A DNA stretch of 64,000 nt from Enterovibrio calviensis DSM 14347 (GCF_000621165.1 NZ_JHZA01000001.1:62001-126000); one strand, 5' to 3'. Shown: positions 36,368 through 45,198, counted from the stretch's first letter. A program made the numbers and translations. Notes: generated by a model from the letters alone, not told the origin.

Positions 36368-37173
36368 TGAAGACTAAAGACCAAGTTAAATCTGCGATTG
36401 ATGCACTATCCCTCGCCAATAAAATCGTTTTCGTCCATGCCTCTATGCGATCCCTAGGTCAATTTGAAGGAGGAGCCGACACATTATTGAGCATGCTACT
36501 CGCAGAAGGATGCACGGTTATCGTCCCTGCGTTCAACTATTATACGTTGTGCCACCCACCCAAAAACAACAACTACCAACAGAATGGACACCGCGGTGAG
36601 TGGCAATTCGATGACATTGTTCCTTTTGACGGCAATGACAATCGTATTGAAGTGTCGATGGGAAAATTCGCCGCCGCTGTCGTAACCCATGACGTGCGCT
36701 TCCGAACAGATCACCCGATTGGAAGTTTCGCCGGTGTTGGACCAAAAGCAGAAGCCGTGTTGTCCCATCAAAACGACATCGACGTATACGGCCATTACCA
36801 ATACTGTTTAAATGCCACCGATGCGATTGTGTTATCAGTCGGCGTCACACTAAACAGTATCACGCCAATCCATTTCGCCGAACAATTGGCAGGTCGCGAG
36901 TTGTTTCGTCGTTGGGCTCGCACCACATCTCGTGGTGATGTTGAAGTCTGTGTAGGGAGCTGTTCTGAAGGGTTTCATCAACTTGAAGACGTGTTAAACC
37001 CTATCTCTACCCGCATTGATGTCGGACTGGGGAAATGGACAAGTTATCCACTTAAAGCATTAATACAAGAAAGTGCGCGAGCCATTACAGCGAACCCAAC
37101 CATTACACAATGTACAACTGAGTGCCCAAGATGCCAAGATATGACGGCTGGTGGACTGATCCGCACTCACTGA
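36367..37173 (+). CDS. AAC(3)-family aminoglycoside/amino-sugar N-acetyltransferase
   Basis: 268 residues from ATG 36367, whose A is also the last base of the GH20 stop (TGATG). AAC(3) family features: VFVHASMRSLGQFEGGADTLL at the start, VIVPAFNYY, RTDHPIGSFAGVGPKAE and TPIHFAEQLAG with the likely catalytic His. The family acetylates the 3-amino group of aminoglycosides from acetyl-CoA, but chromosomal members often have other substrates. Here it is translationally coupled to a hexosaminidase under a ROK regulator, so an amino sugar or hexosamine conjugate is a more likely substrate than a drug (inference). The C-terminus has a Cys pair CTTECPRCQD. Confidence 0.85.
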   Translation: MKTKDQVKSAIDALSLANKIVFVHASMRSLGQFEGGADTLLSMLLAEGCTVIVPAFNYYTLCHPPKNNNYQQNGHRGEWQFDDIVPFDGNDNRIEVSMGKFAAAVVTHDVRFRTDHPIGSFAGVGPKAEAVLSHQNDIDVYGHYQYCLNATDAIVLSVGVTLNSITPIHFAEQLAGRELFRRWARTTSRGDVEVCVGSCSEGFHQLEDVLNPISTRIDVGLGKWTSYPLKALIQESARAITANPTITQCTTECPRCQDMTAGGLIRTH

Positions 37174-37313
37174 ATATGTTACATCGTCACTAAACATACC
37201 ATCAGCTAGACGACGAGAAGATCACCTTTACGGTCATTAATTCGGTAATTTTTTGACGAATGAGAAATCACTGTCTATTTTTTAACACACTTGCAACAAA
37301 AAAGGACAGTGTC

Positions 37314-37556
37314 ATGAAAGGAAGTCATCTCAATATCAATTACCTTGTTAACGTAAATAAGCAAGAAGAACTAGGAGGTTACTCAGCCTCATTCTCTTTC
37401 ACTTCGACAACTACGAACAAAAATAGCGCAACCCAAAAAGCCTATGAACTTATGAATTCAGACAAGTCACTGTCTATATTTAAGAGCAAAGAAGAAGCAG
37501 AAATTGCCGCCGAGAAGTGTGTTCGAGTCTGTATTGATGATGGATTTGTAAACTAG
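37314..37556 (+). CDS. Hypothetical protein, 80 residues
   Basis: The ATG at 37314 has AAGGA at 37302-37306 with 7-nt spacing, so I prefer it to an earlier ATG at 37260. The protein starts KGSHLNINYLVNVNKQEELGGY and has a Ser/Thr/Asn-rich middle (SFTSTTTNKNSATQKAYEL), ending in EIAAEKCVRVCIDDGFVN. No family is recognised. It is soluble, without signal peptide, and stands alone before a strong terminator at 37589-37614. Confidence 0.65.
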   Translation: MKGSHLNINYLVNVNKQEELGGYSASFSFTSTTTNKNSATQKAYELMNSDKSLSIFKSKEEAEIAAEKCVRVCIDDGFVN

Positions 37557-37588
37557 ATATTCTTCATTTCACCCAAACACCCCATCGC

Positions 37589-37614
37589 AAAAAAGCACCT
37601 TCTGGTGCTTTTTT
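37589..37614. terminator. Bidirectional terminator
   Basis: AAAAAAGCACC at 37589-37599 with GGTGCTTTTTT at 37604-37614, loop TTCT, between the convergent hypothetical gene and the GFA gene. Confidence 0.93.
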
Positions 37615-37641
37615 GTTGCGTCCCGATTCATCAAAATGTTC

Positions 37642-38040
37642 TTATCGATTTGGGTGCCATTCGTCGTATTGCGGCATATCCTGTTCAAATCCCAACCAAC
37701 TCACCTCATCAGATTTCCAAATACGAAAAGCGGGGGTTTGTTGCGGATCGTCATCTAAAGACGCCACACGAAGCACATAAACGGGCATTCCTTCTTTGGT
37801 CGAGATCAGCTGACTGCCACACACCGAGCAGAATTTTCTTAACTTACCCGGAGAAGACTCAAATTGAGACAGTTTGTCTTCGCCTTTTAACCAGCGAAAA
37901 TCTTCAGGTTTAACCGCAGCACCGGTATTGAATGCCGCTGAATGAGCTTTACGGCATGTCTTACATGAACAGTGCATAATGGGTGAACTCAATGCGTCTA
38001 CTTCGTATTGAACCTCGCCACAAAGACAGCTTCCTTTCAT
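37642..38040 (-). CDS. GFA/CENP-V family zinc protein
   Basis: 132 residues. The zinc-binding cysteines are clear: GSCLCGEVQYEV, HCSCKTCRKAHSAAFN and FCSVCGSQL. This is the Gfa (glutathione-dependent formaldehyde-activating enzyme-like) fold; most members have no proven reaction, and some may bind glutathione conjugates. The gene is monocistronic. The AGGAGAGATA motif before the ATG on the minus strand is a good ribosome binding site. Confidence 0.9.
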   Translation of the reverse strand: MKGSCLCGEVQYEVDALSSPIMHCSCKTCRKAHSAAFNTGAAVKPEDFRWLKGEDKLSQFESSPGKLRKFCSVCGSQLISTKEGMPVYVLRVASLDDDPQQTPAFRIWKSDEVSWLGFEQDMPQYDEWHPNR

Positions 38041-38191
38041 TTATCTCTCCTCATTGTTATTGAAATATTGTTGCTACCTTCCAAAAACCTTCAGAACGAC
38101 TGAATACAACTGGTAGATGACTCACTAACGTTACAAACATCACATTGAACACAACGTAACCACAATAAAAATCATATGCAACAATTAGATA

Positions 38192-38224
38192 AAAAAAGGG
38201 CACCTCAGTGAGGTGCCCTTTTTT
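38192..38224 (-). terminator. Terminator of the 38241-38789 membrane protein gene
   Basis: Perfect 15-bp stem 38192-38206/38210-38224 (core GGGCACCTC), loop AGT, with T run on the minus strand. Confidence 0.93.
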
Positions 38225-38240
38225 GTCAAATGAGGAGAAG

Positions 38241-38789
38241 CTATACCGCGTCGGCAGTCTCTGATTTCTGCGATTTATCAAACAACAACTTAAAGGTCAT
38301 GATGCCTATAACCATTGCTTTGATAATCATCATTTGGGTATTGCCATAATACGCCGCCATACCCACAAAGCCTGAAATCAACATCAGCTTGCGATAGTTG
38401 GTCAAGGTGGTCATGTATAGCGCCAATAGAATGATGCCCAAATCGACAAACTGTAAAGCAACAGGCAATGTCGGTTCCGCAATAAACGCTGTAACTGCCA
38501 CATAAGCAATATAGATGATGCCCGCAGCCATTACCGCGCCCAGTCCAGCAATCACGCTTTTAGAGGCATTAGTGAAGTCTTTTGCATAGCGATACGTGTT
38601 CAGTGACGCCACTGACAAGTTCAGAATAACTTTAGGCCACCATCCCATTAGAAACGCCCATAGCGTGTCGTTCGTTGCAGAACCAAACGCGGCAAAGCGA
38701 GTAAATTTCATGGTGTTGAAAATGGTAATACCAATGTAGAAAGCAACGGATGTCCATCCAAGGATTTCTGTGATGAGGTCTAACGTCAT
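38241..38789 (-). CDS. Inner-membrane protein, YgjV-like
   Basis: 182 residues with about five or six hydrophobic helices (ILGWTSVAFYIGITIFNTMK, SVIAGLGAVMAAGIIYIAYVAV, VALQFVDLGIILLALYMTTL, LMLISGFVGMAAYYGN). The length and arrangement resemble the YgjV family of inner-membrane proteins of unknown function; I am not certain of the match. It is monocistronic and starts about 280 bp after the 3' end of the TonB2 operon, transcribed in the same direction but separated by a large hairpin. Confidence 0.65.
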   Translation of the reverse strand: MTLDLITEILGWTSVAFYIGITIFNTMKFTRFAAFGSATNDTLWAFLMGWWPKVILNLSVASLNTYRYAKDFTNASKSVIAGLGAVMAAGIIYIAYVAVTAFIAEPTLPVALQFVDLGIILLALYMTTLTNYRKLMLISGFVGMAAYYGNTQMMIIKAMVIGIMTFKLLFDKSQKSETADAV

Positions 38790-39021
38790 TCAGGGATATT
38801 CTCTAACAGAGGAGCATGAAAGGCTCAGATTTTCGATGTTCTTTATCGACAACAAAACACGTCATATTGCCGAAGATATAACCAGAGCGCCCGCAAATTA
38901 GCGGAGTAATACAAGGTCAGGCTGATAATAAGGCGATAATGATGTGATTATCAACCTCTAATAAAGATATATATCCAAACAGCCCCAAGGTGCTTGTTCA
39001 ACGAGAATTTGATGGGGTATA

Positions 39022-39062
39022 TCCTCTAGCAAGCGATGCTAACTGCATCGCTCGCTAGAGGA
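39022..39062 (-). terminator. Long hairpin after the TonB2 operon
   Basis: TCCTCTAGC (39022-39030) pairs with GCTAGAGGA (39054-39062) and AGCGATGC (39032-39039) with GCATCGCT (39045-39052), one A-C mismatch between, loop TAACT. It begins 4 nt past the last stop of the operon. No T run follows, so it may protect the mRNA 3' end rather than terminate. Confidence 0.6.
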
Positions 39063-39066
39063 GCCA

Positions 39067-40302
39067 CTAGTTTGGGCTATGAGGCGCTTGATTGAGGGTG
39101 TTGCGTTTGTGGTTCAGGTATTCAATCCAACTCTGACTTTGACTGGTTGGTTCTATCTCATTAGCGCGGCTAGCCTGCACGAGGGCATTGTCGATATCTC
39201 CAAGTTTGTCAAAAGCCATCGCTTGGGAAAGAGCAACTTGAGCTGAGTGTTCCTTTGAAGATACTAATGCCAGACTCTCCAAAGCGTCACGATAATGGCC
39301 ACGTTGAAGTTGTAACTGAGCAACAGAGAGACGGTATTGATTGTCTTGTTGTGCTGCAAGTAACCAAGCGGCTATCGCTTCATCCCACTCTTTCGATTGC
39401 TGCCAATAGCCTGCTTCCATTACAAGCGATGTCACAGAAGCATCCTCTTTGTTTAGTTGATGCATCAAGGCAGCTGCTTTCTCTGGCGCGCCTTGTTGTT
39501 GGTATAGCTGCGCCATCATTTGTTTTTCTGATGATGACAACGCAATGCCTTGTCGCTGCGCCAATACGAGGGTATTGAGCATTTCTTTGGGTAGCTTTAA
39601 TCGCTGATAACTACCAGTAAGCTGAAGCCACCATGTTTTATTGTTAGGATCGATCGCAATAAGTTGTTTGAGTGTAGAAACAGTACTCTTCCAACGCGAT
39701 AACTGGATTTGTGTAATCAGTTTCAATGACAAAGAAGGCACTTTAGGTGCGACCAGCGCAAGATGGTGATTTACAGCAGAAAGTGACGACTTCATTTGCT
39801 GAATTTGGTAGTGCGCCTGCGCAACACGAAACCAAATATCGGCTTGCTCTTTCGGCGTTAATACGTTGTTCTCTGACTCGTTAGATGTCGGCTTAACCAA
39901 CGGATAATAGCGAGACAACGCCTCTTCATAGCGAGACTGGGAAAGTAAAAGATCCGCAAGCATCCGCTCAGCAGAGCGTTGATCATTCGCTTCCAACTTA
40001 TTGGTATCAACAGCAAGTTTCAGCGCATCTATCGCTTTTTTTGGCTCATCCAGTTGCCAATACATCCCGCCCAGCATGCGCTGAACAAATGCCAAGTCAA
40101 ACCCCGTCAACGTAGGCAGATTCTCCAGCACGACGGCGGCATCTTGCCATTTATCTTCCTGCTGTAACGCAATCGCTCGCTGCACCTTAACAGCGGTGTA
40201 GTTGGAAAGCTGCGATGAATACGCTGACTGCGACATTAAGCTTGCCGCGACAAATAGCGCAGCCGCTAAGTAAGAAAGACGAAAACCCACATAAGTCATC
40301 AT
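39067..40302 (-). CDS. TPR-repeat protein of the TonB2 operon
   Basis: 411 residues. A signal peptide (LSYLAAALFVAASLMSQSAYSS) sends it to the periplasm. Tetratricopeptide repeats follow (WQDAAVVLENLPTLTG, MLGGMYWQLDEPKKAIDALKLAVD, YEEALSRYYPLV, PEKAAALMHQL, YRDALESLALVSS). It is the last gene of the operon and overlaps tonB by 4 nt. In Vibrio TonB2 clusters such a TPR gene commonly accompanies tonB2; it is thought to help couple TonB to outer-membrane receptors, but its exact part is not established. Confidence 0.9.
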   Translation of the reverse strand: MMTYVGFRLSYLAAALFVAASLMSQSAYSSQLSNYTAVKVQRAIALQQEDKWQDAAVVLENLPTLTGFDLAFVQRMLGGMYWQLDEPKKAIDALKLAVDTNKLEANDQRSAERMLADLLLSQSRYEEALSRYYPLVKPTSNESENNVLTPKEQADIWFRVAQAHYQIQQMKSSLSAVNHHLALVAPKVPSLSLKLITQIQLSRWKSTVSTLKQLIAIDPNNKTWWLQLTGSYQRLKLPKEMLNTLVLAQRQGIALSSSEKQMMAQLYQQQGAPEKAAALMHQLNKEDASVTSLVMEAGYWQQSKEWDEAIAAWLLAAQQDNQYRLSVAQLQLQRGHYRDALESLALVSSKEHSAQVALSQAMAFDKLGDIDNALVQASRANEIEPTSQSQSWIEYLNHKRNTLNQAPHSPN

Positions 40303-40970
40303 TTAGCTAACATAAACTCCAGTTTGACAGTCTGCCCTTGCTGTTCAATCGCTTCACCGTTGACACTTTTTGGCGTGTATTTCCATTTTTTAAGCGCTCG
40401 CATTGCCTCGCGCTCAAACATACGTTTGGGCTTTGCTTCAATCACTTTCAAATCTGATGGTCGCCCATTTCTGTCGATAGTAAATGAAATCACAACATAG
40501 CCTTCGATTCCTCGCTTGAGGGCCTTGGGAGGATAAGTCGCATTCACCCGGACTATCGGCGTCGCCATTTGGGCACTTCCGGTTTCCATTGACGGTAACT
40601 GACTGCTGACATCGAGCTGTTGAGTCACAGCAGGCATTGAAGTTTGAATACCCGCGACACTCAAATCCATCGACACGTCAGGCAGCACTTGATCTAAGCT
40701 AGCGTCAAAGAGGTTCGGCGTACTTAGTGTTTGTGGATTTGATGTAGGGACTTGAGGAGCAGCCGGCGGAGTTGGAGGTTCAGGCGGCAGCGCTCGTGTC
40801 CTGCGTGCGAGGTCAGACTCAGATTCCACCATCACAATATCAAACGCTAGCGCGTCACCAACTTGCTTCGCCGCTGTTTCTGACGGTGTCACCATTTTGG
40901 CCATCAATCCAAACAAGCCAATGACGCAGATTATCGAAAAACCCAGTGCGACTACCCAACGCAACATCAA
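40299..40970 (-). CDS. tonB: TonB2-type energy transducer
   Basis: 223 residues. One N-terminal membrane helix (WVVALGFSIICVIGLFGLMAK), then a proline-rich span (RALPPEPPTPPAAPQVPTS) that bridges the periplasm, and a C-terminal TonB domain (YPPKALKRGIEGYVVISFTI, REAMRALKKWKYTPKSVNG). It is shorter than TonB1 types, as usual for TonB2. It carries proton-motive-force energy from ExbB/ExbD to outer-membrane receptors for siderophores or other ligands. It overlaps both neighbours by 4 nt. Confidence 0.94.
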   Translation of the reverse strand: MMLRWVVALGFSIICVIGLFGLMAKMVTPSETAAKQVGDALAFDIVMVESESDLARRTRALPPEPPTPPAAPQVPTSNPQTLSTPNLFDASLDQVLPDVSMDLSVAGIQTSMPAVTQQLDVSSQLPSMETGSAQMATPIVRVNATYPPKALKRGIEGYVVISFTIDRNGRPSDLKVIEAKPKRMFEREAMRALKKWKYTPKSVNGEAIEQQGQTVKLEFMLAK

Positions 40971-41371
40971 CCTTGCTCCGCCGCCAATGCGATCTTCTCT
41001 ATACCCGCGCCTTTCGCGGCATCGATAACAGACACAACGGTACCATTGTACGCTAGTTTGTCGGCTTGAATGACTAACGCAGCATCCGCTTGTTCAACAC
41101 TTAGACGCGCCAACGTCGCCGCTAAGCGTTCTTCATCGACGCGCTGTTTATTGATGTAAATTTCATTGGAGGCCGTGATCGCGACGAGAATACTGGTCCC
41201 TTTTTGCGATGAAGCGTGGCTAGCGGACGGGCGATTCACTTCAACCCCCGATTCATTGACAAAAGAACTCGTAACAATAAAGAAGATAAGCATAATGAAG
41301 ACAATATCTAGCATGGAAGTCAGATCCACTTGCGCGTCTTCTCTTGGCTTTTGATATCTTTGAAATCTCAT
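40967..41371 (-). CDS. exbD: ExbD2-type proton-channel subunit
   Basis: 134 residues. One membrane helix with the conserved proton-carrying Asp in LTSMLDIVFIMLIFFIV (D24 region), followed by a periplasmic domain (VNRPSASHASSQKGTSILVAI, INKQRVDEERLAATL). ExbD-type proteins form a dimer inside the ExbB pentamer and, with it, energise TonB. It overlaps exbB and tonB by 4 nt on each side, which fits co-translation at fixed ratios. Confidence 0.95.
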   Translation of the reverse strand: MRFQRYQKPREDAQVDLTSMLDIVFIMLIFFIVTSSFVNESGVEVNRPSASHASSQKGTSILVAITASNEIYINKQRVDEERLAATLARLSVEQADAALVIQADKLAYNGTVVSVIDAAKGAGIEKIALAAEQG

Positions 41372-41919
41372 TGTTTCACCCTCAACGCTTTCGCTAGTGC
41401 GGCTTCACGTCGCTCGCACGCTTTGAACAAACGTGCGTGTGCAAATAGGCCTGCTAGGGCGATAACCATGCCCGCCAGTGTCGGCAATGTCGCCATTGAA
41501 ATACCTTCCGCCATGGTTCTCGCTTCGCCAGCACCTTCAGCACCAATCACATCAAATACCGTGATCATGCCAGTGACGGTGCCAAGCAGCCCCAACATAG
41601 GACAAATCGCAACCAGTCCTTTAATCAAGTTGAGGTGTCTAAAGAGTTGATTATGTGCTTCAAATAACCAGCCATCACGAATCACACTTGATGCCCAAGA
41701 TGAAGGACAAGCCCTCGCCTGCCAACGCAACACAAAGGATTGATACGCGCTCGGAAACATAAATCCCAAAAACAAAACCCGTTCAATCACAAGCAACCAG
41801 CATAGGCCAGCAACCAGCGCTAACCCCCAAAGCACGGGACCACCTTGAGTCATAAAGTTGTCTAGCGACAGCCACCATTGCGTCGCTAAACTTGTTTGAT
41901 AAAGGCTGATGTCGGTCAT
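41368..41919 (-). CDS. exbB: ExbB2-type proton-channel subunit
   Basis: 183 residues, MotA/TolQ/ExbB family. Three membrane segments are visible (GPVLWGLALVAGLCWLLVIERVLFLGF; LVAICPMLGLLGTVTGMITVF; GISMATLPTLAGMVIALAGLFA). The pair GLLGTVTGMI and the Thr-rich third helix line the proton path. It is small, as ExbB2 proteins usually are. It forms the motor with ExbD. Start and stop overlap neighbours by 4 nt. Confidence 0.95.
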   Translation of the reverse strand: MTDISLYQTSLATQWWLSLDNFMTQGGPVLWGLALVAGLCWLLVIERVLFLGFMFPSAYQSFVLRWQARACPSSWASSVIRDGWLFEAHNQLFRHLNLIKGLVAICPMLGLLGTVTGMITVFDVIGAEGAGEARTMAEGISMATLPTLAGMVIALAGLFAHARLFKACERREAALAKALRVKQ

Positions 41920-43262
41920 GCACTTAAGCCCAAAACGGTCGGTTTCATCGGAAGCTCAGATTGTTGTGCTACTAAGCTAACACCTACTTTCTCAAGTGTT
42001 CCTCGTAGCATCTCTGCTTGTGTGGTGAGTAAGTTATGCGCAAGAAGTAGTGGTATTGCCGCAACCAATCCCATGACAGTTGTAACCAATGCCATTGATA
42101 TGCCTCCGGCCATCACGCTTGGATCGCTGTTACCAAATTGCGTGATGATCTGGAAGGTTTCTATCATGCCCGTTACTGTGCCTAAAAGGCCTAGCATCGG
42201 CGCTAACGCAGCCAATAATTTTAACATCGACAGGCCTTTTTCAAAGCCTTGTTGTTCATCCATGATGGCTTCCATGAGTCTTAACTCAAGCGCATCCAGA
42301 CTTCGATTAGGCTCTAAACGATACACATTCAATACACGCCCTAATGGGTTATCTCCTGGTGCTTCAGGCGTATTCATTTGGCGGCGGATCATCAACCCTG
42401 TGCGGTACAAGACGAACCCTCGCACACACACAATACCCACACCTATCACCAGTAGCGCCGCGATCACTTTACCGACAAGCCCGGCTTGTTCAAAACGTTG
42501 GGCCAACGTTGGCGTCGCTGCGAGTTGATTAAGTACGGCACTGCCCGTGGGATCTATCACCACTAAGTCACCAGCCACATCTTGCTCTAACGCTTTCGTG
42601 GTGAGTCCGCCCTCAGGCTGAAACGGCGATAAATTCGCTTGCTGGCGTTTGCCATCCCACTCGAGATATCCGTTTTGTCCGACGAGCGCAATGTTACCCA
42701 CGTGCTGCACTTCTTTTTGGTTCATCACGCCATTAGCATCACGTACATTCAGCTTCAGTGAGCCGATCTGGCTGCTGGCTGACAAATCATTCATGATGCC
42801 CAAATACATTGCGGTAAGATCTGAAAGAGACGGCAAGGCATCAGCGTCTGCGATCGCAGCTAGCTCTTGCTCAAACATAGGCTGTGATGCAGTCACAGGT
42901 AAGCCATCACGCTCTTGCTGGATCTCTTTGGCAACCTGTCGGACAACACCAAACACTTCGCCCAAACTGCCTGTTTCAAGCAACAAGGTTTGCTCTAGGT
43001 CAGCCAATGTATTTTCATTGGCTGCAAAGTCATCGCTTAGTCGTTCAATGTCACTCTCTAACGTTTTCTGCTGCTGCTTCAATGCTTCCAACTGACGTTG
43101 CAGCGCCGTCTCTTGCTCTTCAAACGCAGACTCTCGCTCACTGTTGTGCGACTTATCAGCCGCATGGGCCGCCTGGGTATCACTTACCAAATCCGCATGG
43201 ACAGGTGCTACCAATAGCGACATAAAGATAAACAGTGCAGGAAGTACTCGTTTCATATTCAT
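41916..43262 (-). CDS. ttpC: TtpC-like long ExbB-family protein
   Basis: 448 residues. After a signal-like start (LPALFIFMSLLVAPVHADL) comes a long coiled-coil periplasmic region (AFEEQETALQRQLEALKQQQKTLES, about residues 40-120). The C-terminal 170 residues are an ExbB-type membrane domain (GKVIAALLVIGVGIVCVRGFVLY, LAALAPMLGLLGTVTGMIETF, GGISMALVTTVMGLVAAIPLLLAH). TtpC is known in Vibrio as a fourth component required for TonB2, not TonB1, function. It sits between the DUF3450 gene and exbB, with 4-nt overlaps. Confidence 0.92.
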   Translation of the reverse strand: MNMKRVLPALFIFMSLLVAPVHADLVSDTQAAHAADKSHNSERESAFEEQETALQRQLEALKQQQKTLESDIERLSDDFAANENTLADLEQTLLLETGSLGEVFGVVRQVAKEIQQERDGLPVTASQPMFEQELAAIADADALPSLSDLTAMYLGIMNDLSASSQIGSLKLNVRDANGVMNQKEVQHVGNIALVGQNGYLEWDGKRQQANLSPFQPEGGLTTKALEQDVAGDLVVIDPTGSAVLNQLAATPTLAQRFEQAGLVGKVIAALLVIGVGIVCVRGFVLYRTGLMIRRQMNTPEAPGDNPLGRVLNVYRLEPNRSLDALELRLMEAIMDEQQGFEKGLSMLKLLAALAPMLGLLGTVTGMIETFQIITQFGNSDPSVMAGGISMALVTTVMGLVAAIPLLLAHNLLTTQAEMLRGTLEKVGVSLVAQQSELPMKPTVLGLSA

Positions 43263-44029
43263 TTCTGCTCCTCCTGCAAAGAAGACACGGACAGAGGCAA
43301 GGTCAACAGAGTCGGCGCTGATTTTTTGTTGGCAACTTGATAGGCGAGTTCGAGTGATTCGTGATCAGAAGAGGTGACGGGGTGCCACATTGATTGGTCT
43401 TTGTTGAAAAACCAAAACGCTTTGCCATCCAATCGCCTTGCGAGAAGGGAAATTCGCCCAAGGTGCAGTATGTCAACATCACGAGAAACACCATCCAACA
43501 CGATAGTTTCCTGATAGCTACCGAGCTTCGACCCATAATCCAACTCGATCTGATACGCCTCTAAAATTCGACGGAATTTTTCTGCATCACTCACATCAGA
43601 CATCGACATCATGCTGATTAATGAATCAACACGTTTCTGGCGATGTGCAGCCTTAATAGGCAAATCCGTGTCTACCCACAATTTCAACCCATCAATCATC
43701 ATATACATCAGAGGAACAATACCTTGCCTTGTCTGATTGATATCCTCTAACTGTTGATTCAGGTTCGCCTCTTCAAGGCTTTGATCATGGGTTACATTCT
43801 GTAAATGCGTACGATAGACAGAAAGATTGTCAACGTCTTGCTGAAGCAACGCGATTTCCGCTTTCATTTTTTGGGCGCGATCATCACTGACATCGATCCG
43901 CTGTTGCGACGCTACTGCCGATTGGAGTGTTTTAGCTTCGATAGACGCTGCAGTATCAAGAGTATTGGCAACTACAGGGAACGACAGGCTTATCAGGGGA
44001 ATCGCCATCGCTTGCGTGAAGAATTTCAT
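43259..44029 (-). CDS. DUF3450 periplasmic coiled-coil protein
   Basis: 256 residues with a signal peptide (FTQAMAIPLISLSFPVVANT), then a coiled coil (AQKMKAEIALLQQDVDNLSVYRTHL) and a folded C-terminus (VDTDLPIKAAHRQKRVDSLISMM, LARRLDGKAFWFFNKDQSMWHP). DUF3450 proteins are regularly the first gene of TonB2-TtpC operons and likely support that complex; their molecular role is unknown. It heads the operon, 141 bp downstream of the REC-like gene, and overlaps ttpC by 4 nt. Confidence 0.9.
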   Translation of the reverse strand: MKFFTQAMAIPLISLSFPVVANTLDTAASIEAKTLQSAVASQQRIDVSDDRAQKMKAEIALLQQDVDNLSVYRTHLQNVTHDQSLEEANLNQQLEDINQTRQGIVPLMYMMIDGLKLWVDTDLPIKAAHRQKRVDSLISMMSMSDVSDAEKFRRILEAYQIELDYGSKLGSYQETIVLDGVSRDVDILHLGRISLLARRLDGKAFWFFNKDQSMWHPVTSSDHESLELAYQVANKKSAPTLLTLPLSVSSLQEEQK

Positions 44030-44170
44030 GAAATTTTGTGTCTCTAAGTTCGTTGCAGCATTTACAGTGTAAAAATCTCGCTAGCTATTGAGACGATTTA
44101 CCCTAATGCACCTTCTATACGATGGGTTATCGCCAGTCTTACAACCGATGTGATAACCGCATCTCGCTTG

Positions 44171-44554
44171 TTAATATCTCTGCCGTTCAGGACGATGAGC
44201 GACTCTACTCAACCAATTTTCGGTTTGAGTCCAGAGCGTCTCGCGAGTTGTATTTTCGCAGATTAACTCATCAACACCAGCCTGAATAAGTGCAGCATGC
44301 TCTGTTTCAGTCAAACTCGGCAACAAAGCGAACAACGGCAGCGTTGAACGCCTCCTTACGTGTTGAACATCTGCTATGCACGACAGCATGGTATCTGACG
44401 CAAGAAAAACCAAATCAAAATCACACTGCCTAAGCGCCCATTCAGCCTGCTGAATATCAAGCACTCGTGTCACCTTACAACCGTGCTGATTGAGTGTGGT
44501 CTTCACCCAACCGCATAGCGAAAGTCTGCTTTCTACTAAAAGTAGTTCAGGCAC
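44171..44554 (-). CDS. Receiver-like protein without the phospho-acceptor
   Basis: 127 residues. The fold pattern of a response-regulator receiver is visible (ELLLVESRLSLCGWVKTTLNQHG, FDLVFLASDTMLSCIADVQHVRR, LPLFALLPSLTETEHAALIQAGVDELI). The position that normally holds the phosphorylated Asp (DLVLLD) reads DLVFLA, and the conserved Lys after the fifth strand (KP) is replaced by CEN. If receiver-like, it cannot be phosphorylated in the usual way. No output domain is attached. It lies upstream of the TonB2 operon on the same strand with 141 bp between. Confidence 0.65.
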   Translation of the reverse strand: MPELLLVESRLSLCGWVKTTLNQHGCKVTRVLDIQQAEWALRQCDFDLVFLASDTMLSCIADVQHVRRRSTLPLFALLPSLTETEHAALIQAGVDELICENTTRETLWTQTENWLSRVAHRPERQRY

Positions 44555-44776
44555 ATAAACACCCGTTAAATGATATTGATTCTCATTATACTGTCATATC
44601 CTGACAGAAAGATCTAACCCTGCGTTCGATGGATTGTGCAAAAACCAAGTCATCAGCTTAAAACGGTTTCGGTTTGAGAGTGATGTCCGAAAAGCTGGGT
44701 TTATCTCCAACATTATCTACATTTAAGCGTTTGAAACTGTTGCGTAATGAATGCCTAGAAGAGTAGACTCTCGAGC

Positions 44777-45148
44777 ATGGAAATATCACTTTCCACCCCA
44801 TTAATGGTAGTTATGTACAATATGAACAATAAACCTCTGATTGCAGTGTCACTTATTTTGTTTTTCGCAATGGTAGCGATGACACTGACATCCATCACTT
44901 ACTCCAATCAAATTTATGTCATACAAATTCAGAAGCAACACGAGAAGCTACTGAAAGATCCAGAAGATGCTAAAGTCACTGATTTATTTGGCTTAGCGAC
45001 CATTTGTGAAGACTTTCGATTCAAAAGTACACTGTCAATACACCTTTCTGCAGAGCAAACCTTCAGTGTTCAGCGTGCCTGTGAAGATATTAAAACGCGT
45101 CTTCATATGAGCCAATTTACAGAACAAAGCCTGTCGATGCGCCGCTAA
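44777..45148 (+). CDS. Small membrane-anchored hypothetical protein
   Basis: Up to 123 residues; the true start may be the ATG at 44822 (MNNKPLIAVSL). One hydrophobic helix (LIAVSLILFFAMVAMTLTSITYS) anchors it, followed by a helical soluble tail with a conserved-looking core (DLFGLATICEDFRFKSTLSIHLS, FSVQRACEDIKTRL) containing two Cys. No family is recognised. It ends at a 17-bp perfect terminator. Confidence 0.6.
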   Translation: MEISLSTPLMVVMYNMNNKPLIAVSLILFFAMVAMTLTSITYSNQIYVIQIQKQHEKLLKDPEDAKVTDLFGLATICEDFRFKSTLSIHLSAEQTFSVQRACEDIKTRLHMSQFTEQSLSMRR

Positions 45149-45160
45149 GTGCGCTCGATT

Positions 45161-45198
45161 GCAAAAAGAAAGGGAGCTTAGGCTCCCTTTCTTTTTGC
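45161..45198 (+). terminator. Strong terminator after the small membrane protein gene
   Basis: Perfect 17-bp stem 45161-45177/45182-45198 (core GAAAGGGAGC), loop TTAG, with T run inside the right arm. Confidence 0.95.

Noticed and set aside
36367-37173. AAC(3)-like gene as an acquired resistance gene
   Set aside because: There is no mobile element or integron site, and it is translationally coupled to a hexosaminidase in a sugar operon.
38057-38281. A 74-codon minus-strand frame over the 38192-38224 terminator
   Set aside because: It overlaps a perfect 15-bp terminator and the end of the membrane protein gene and has no translation signal.
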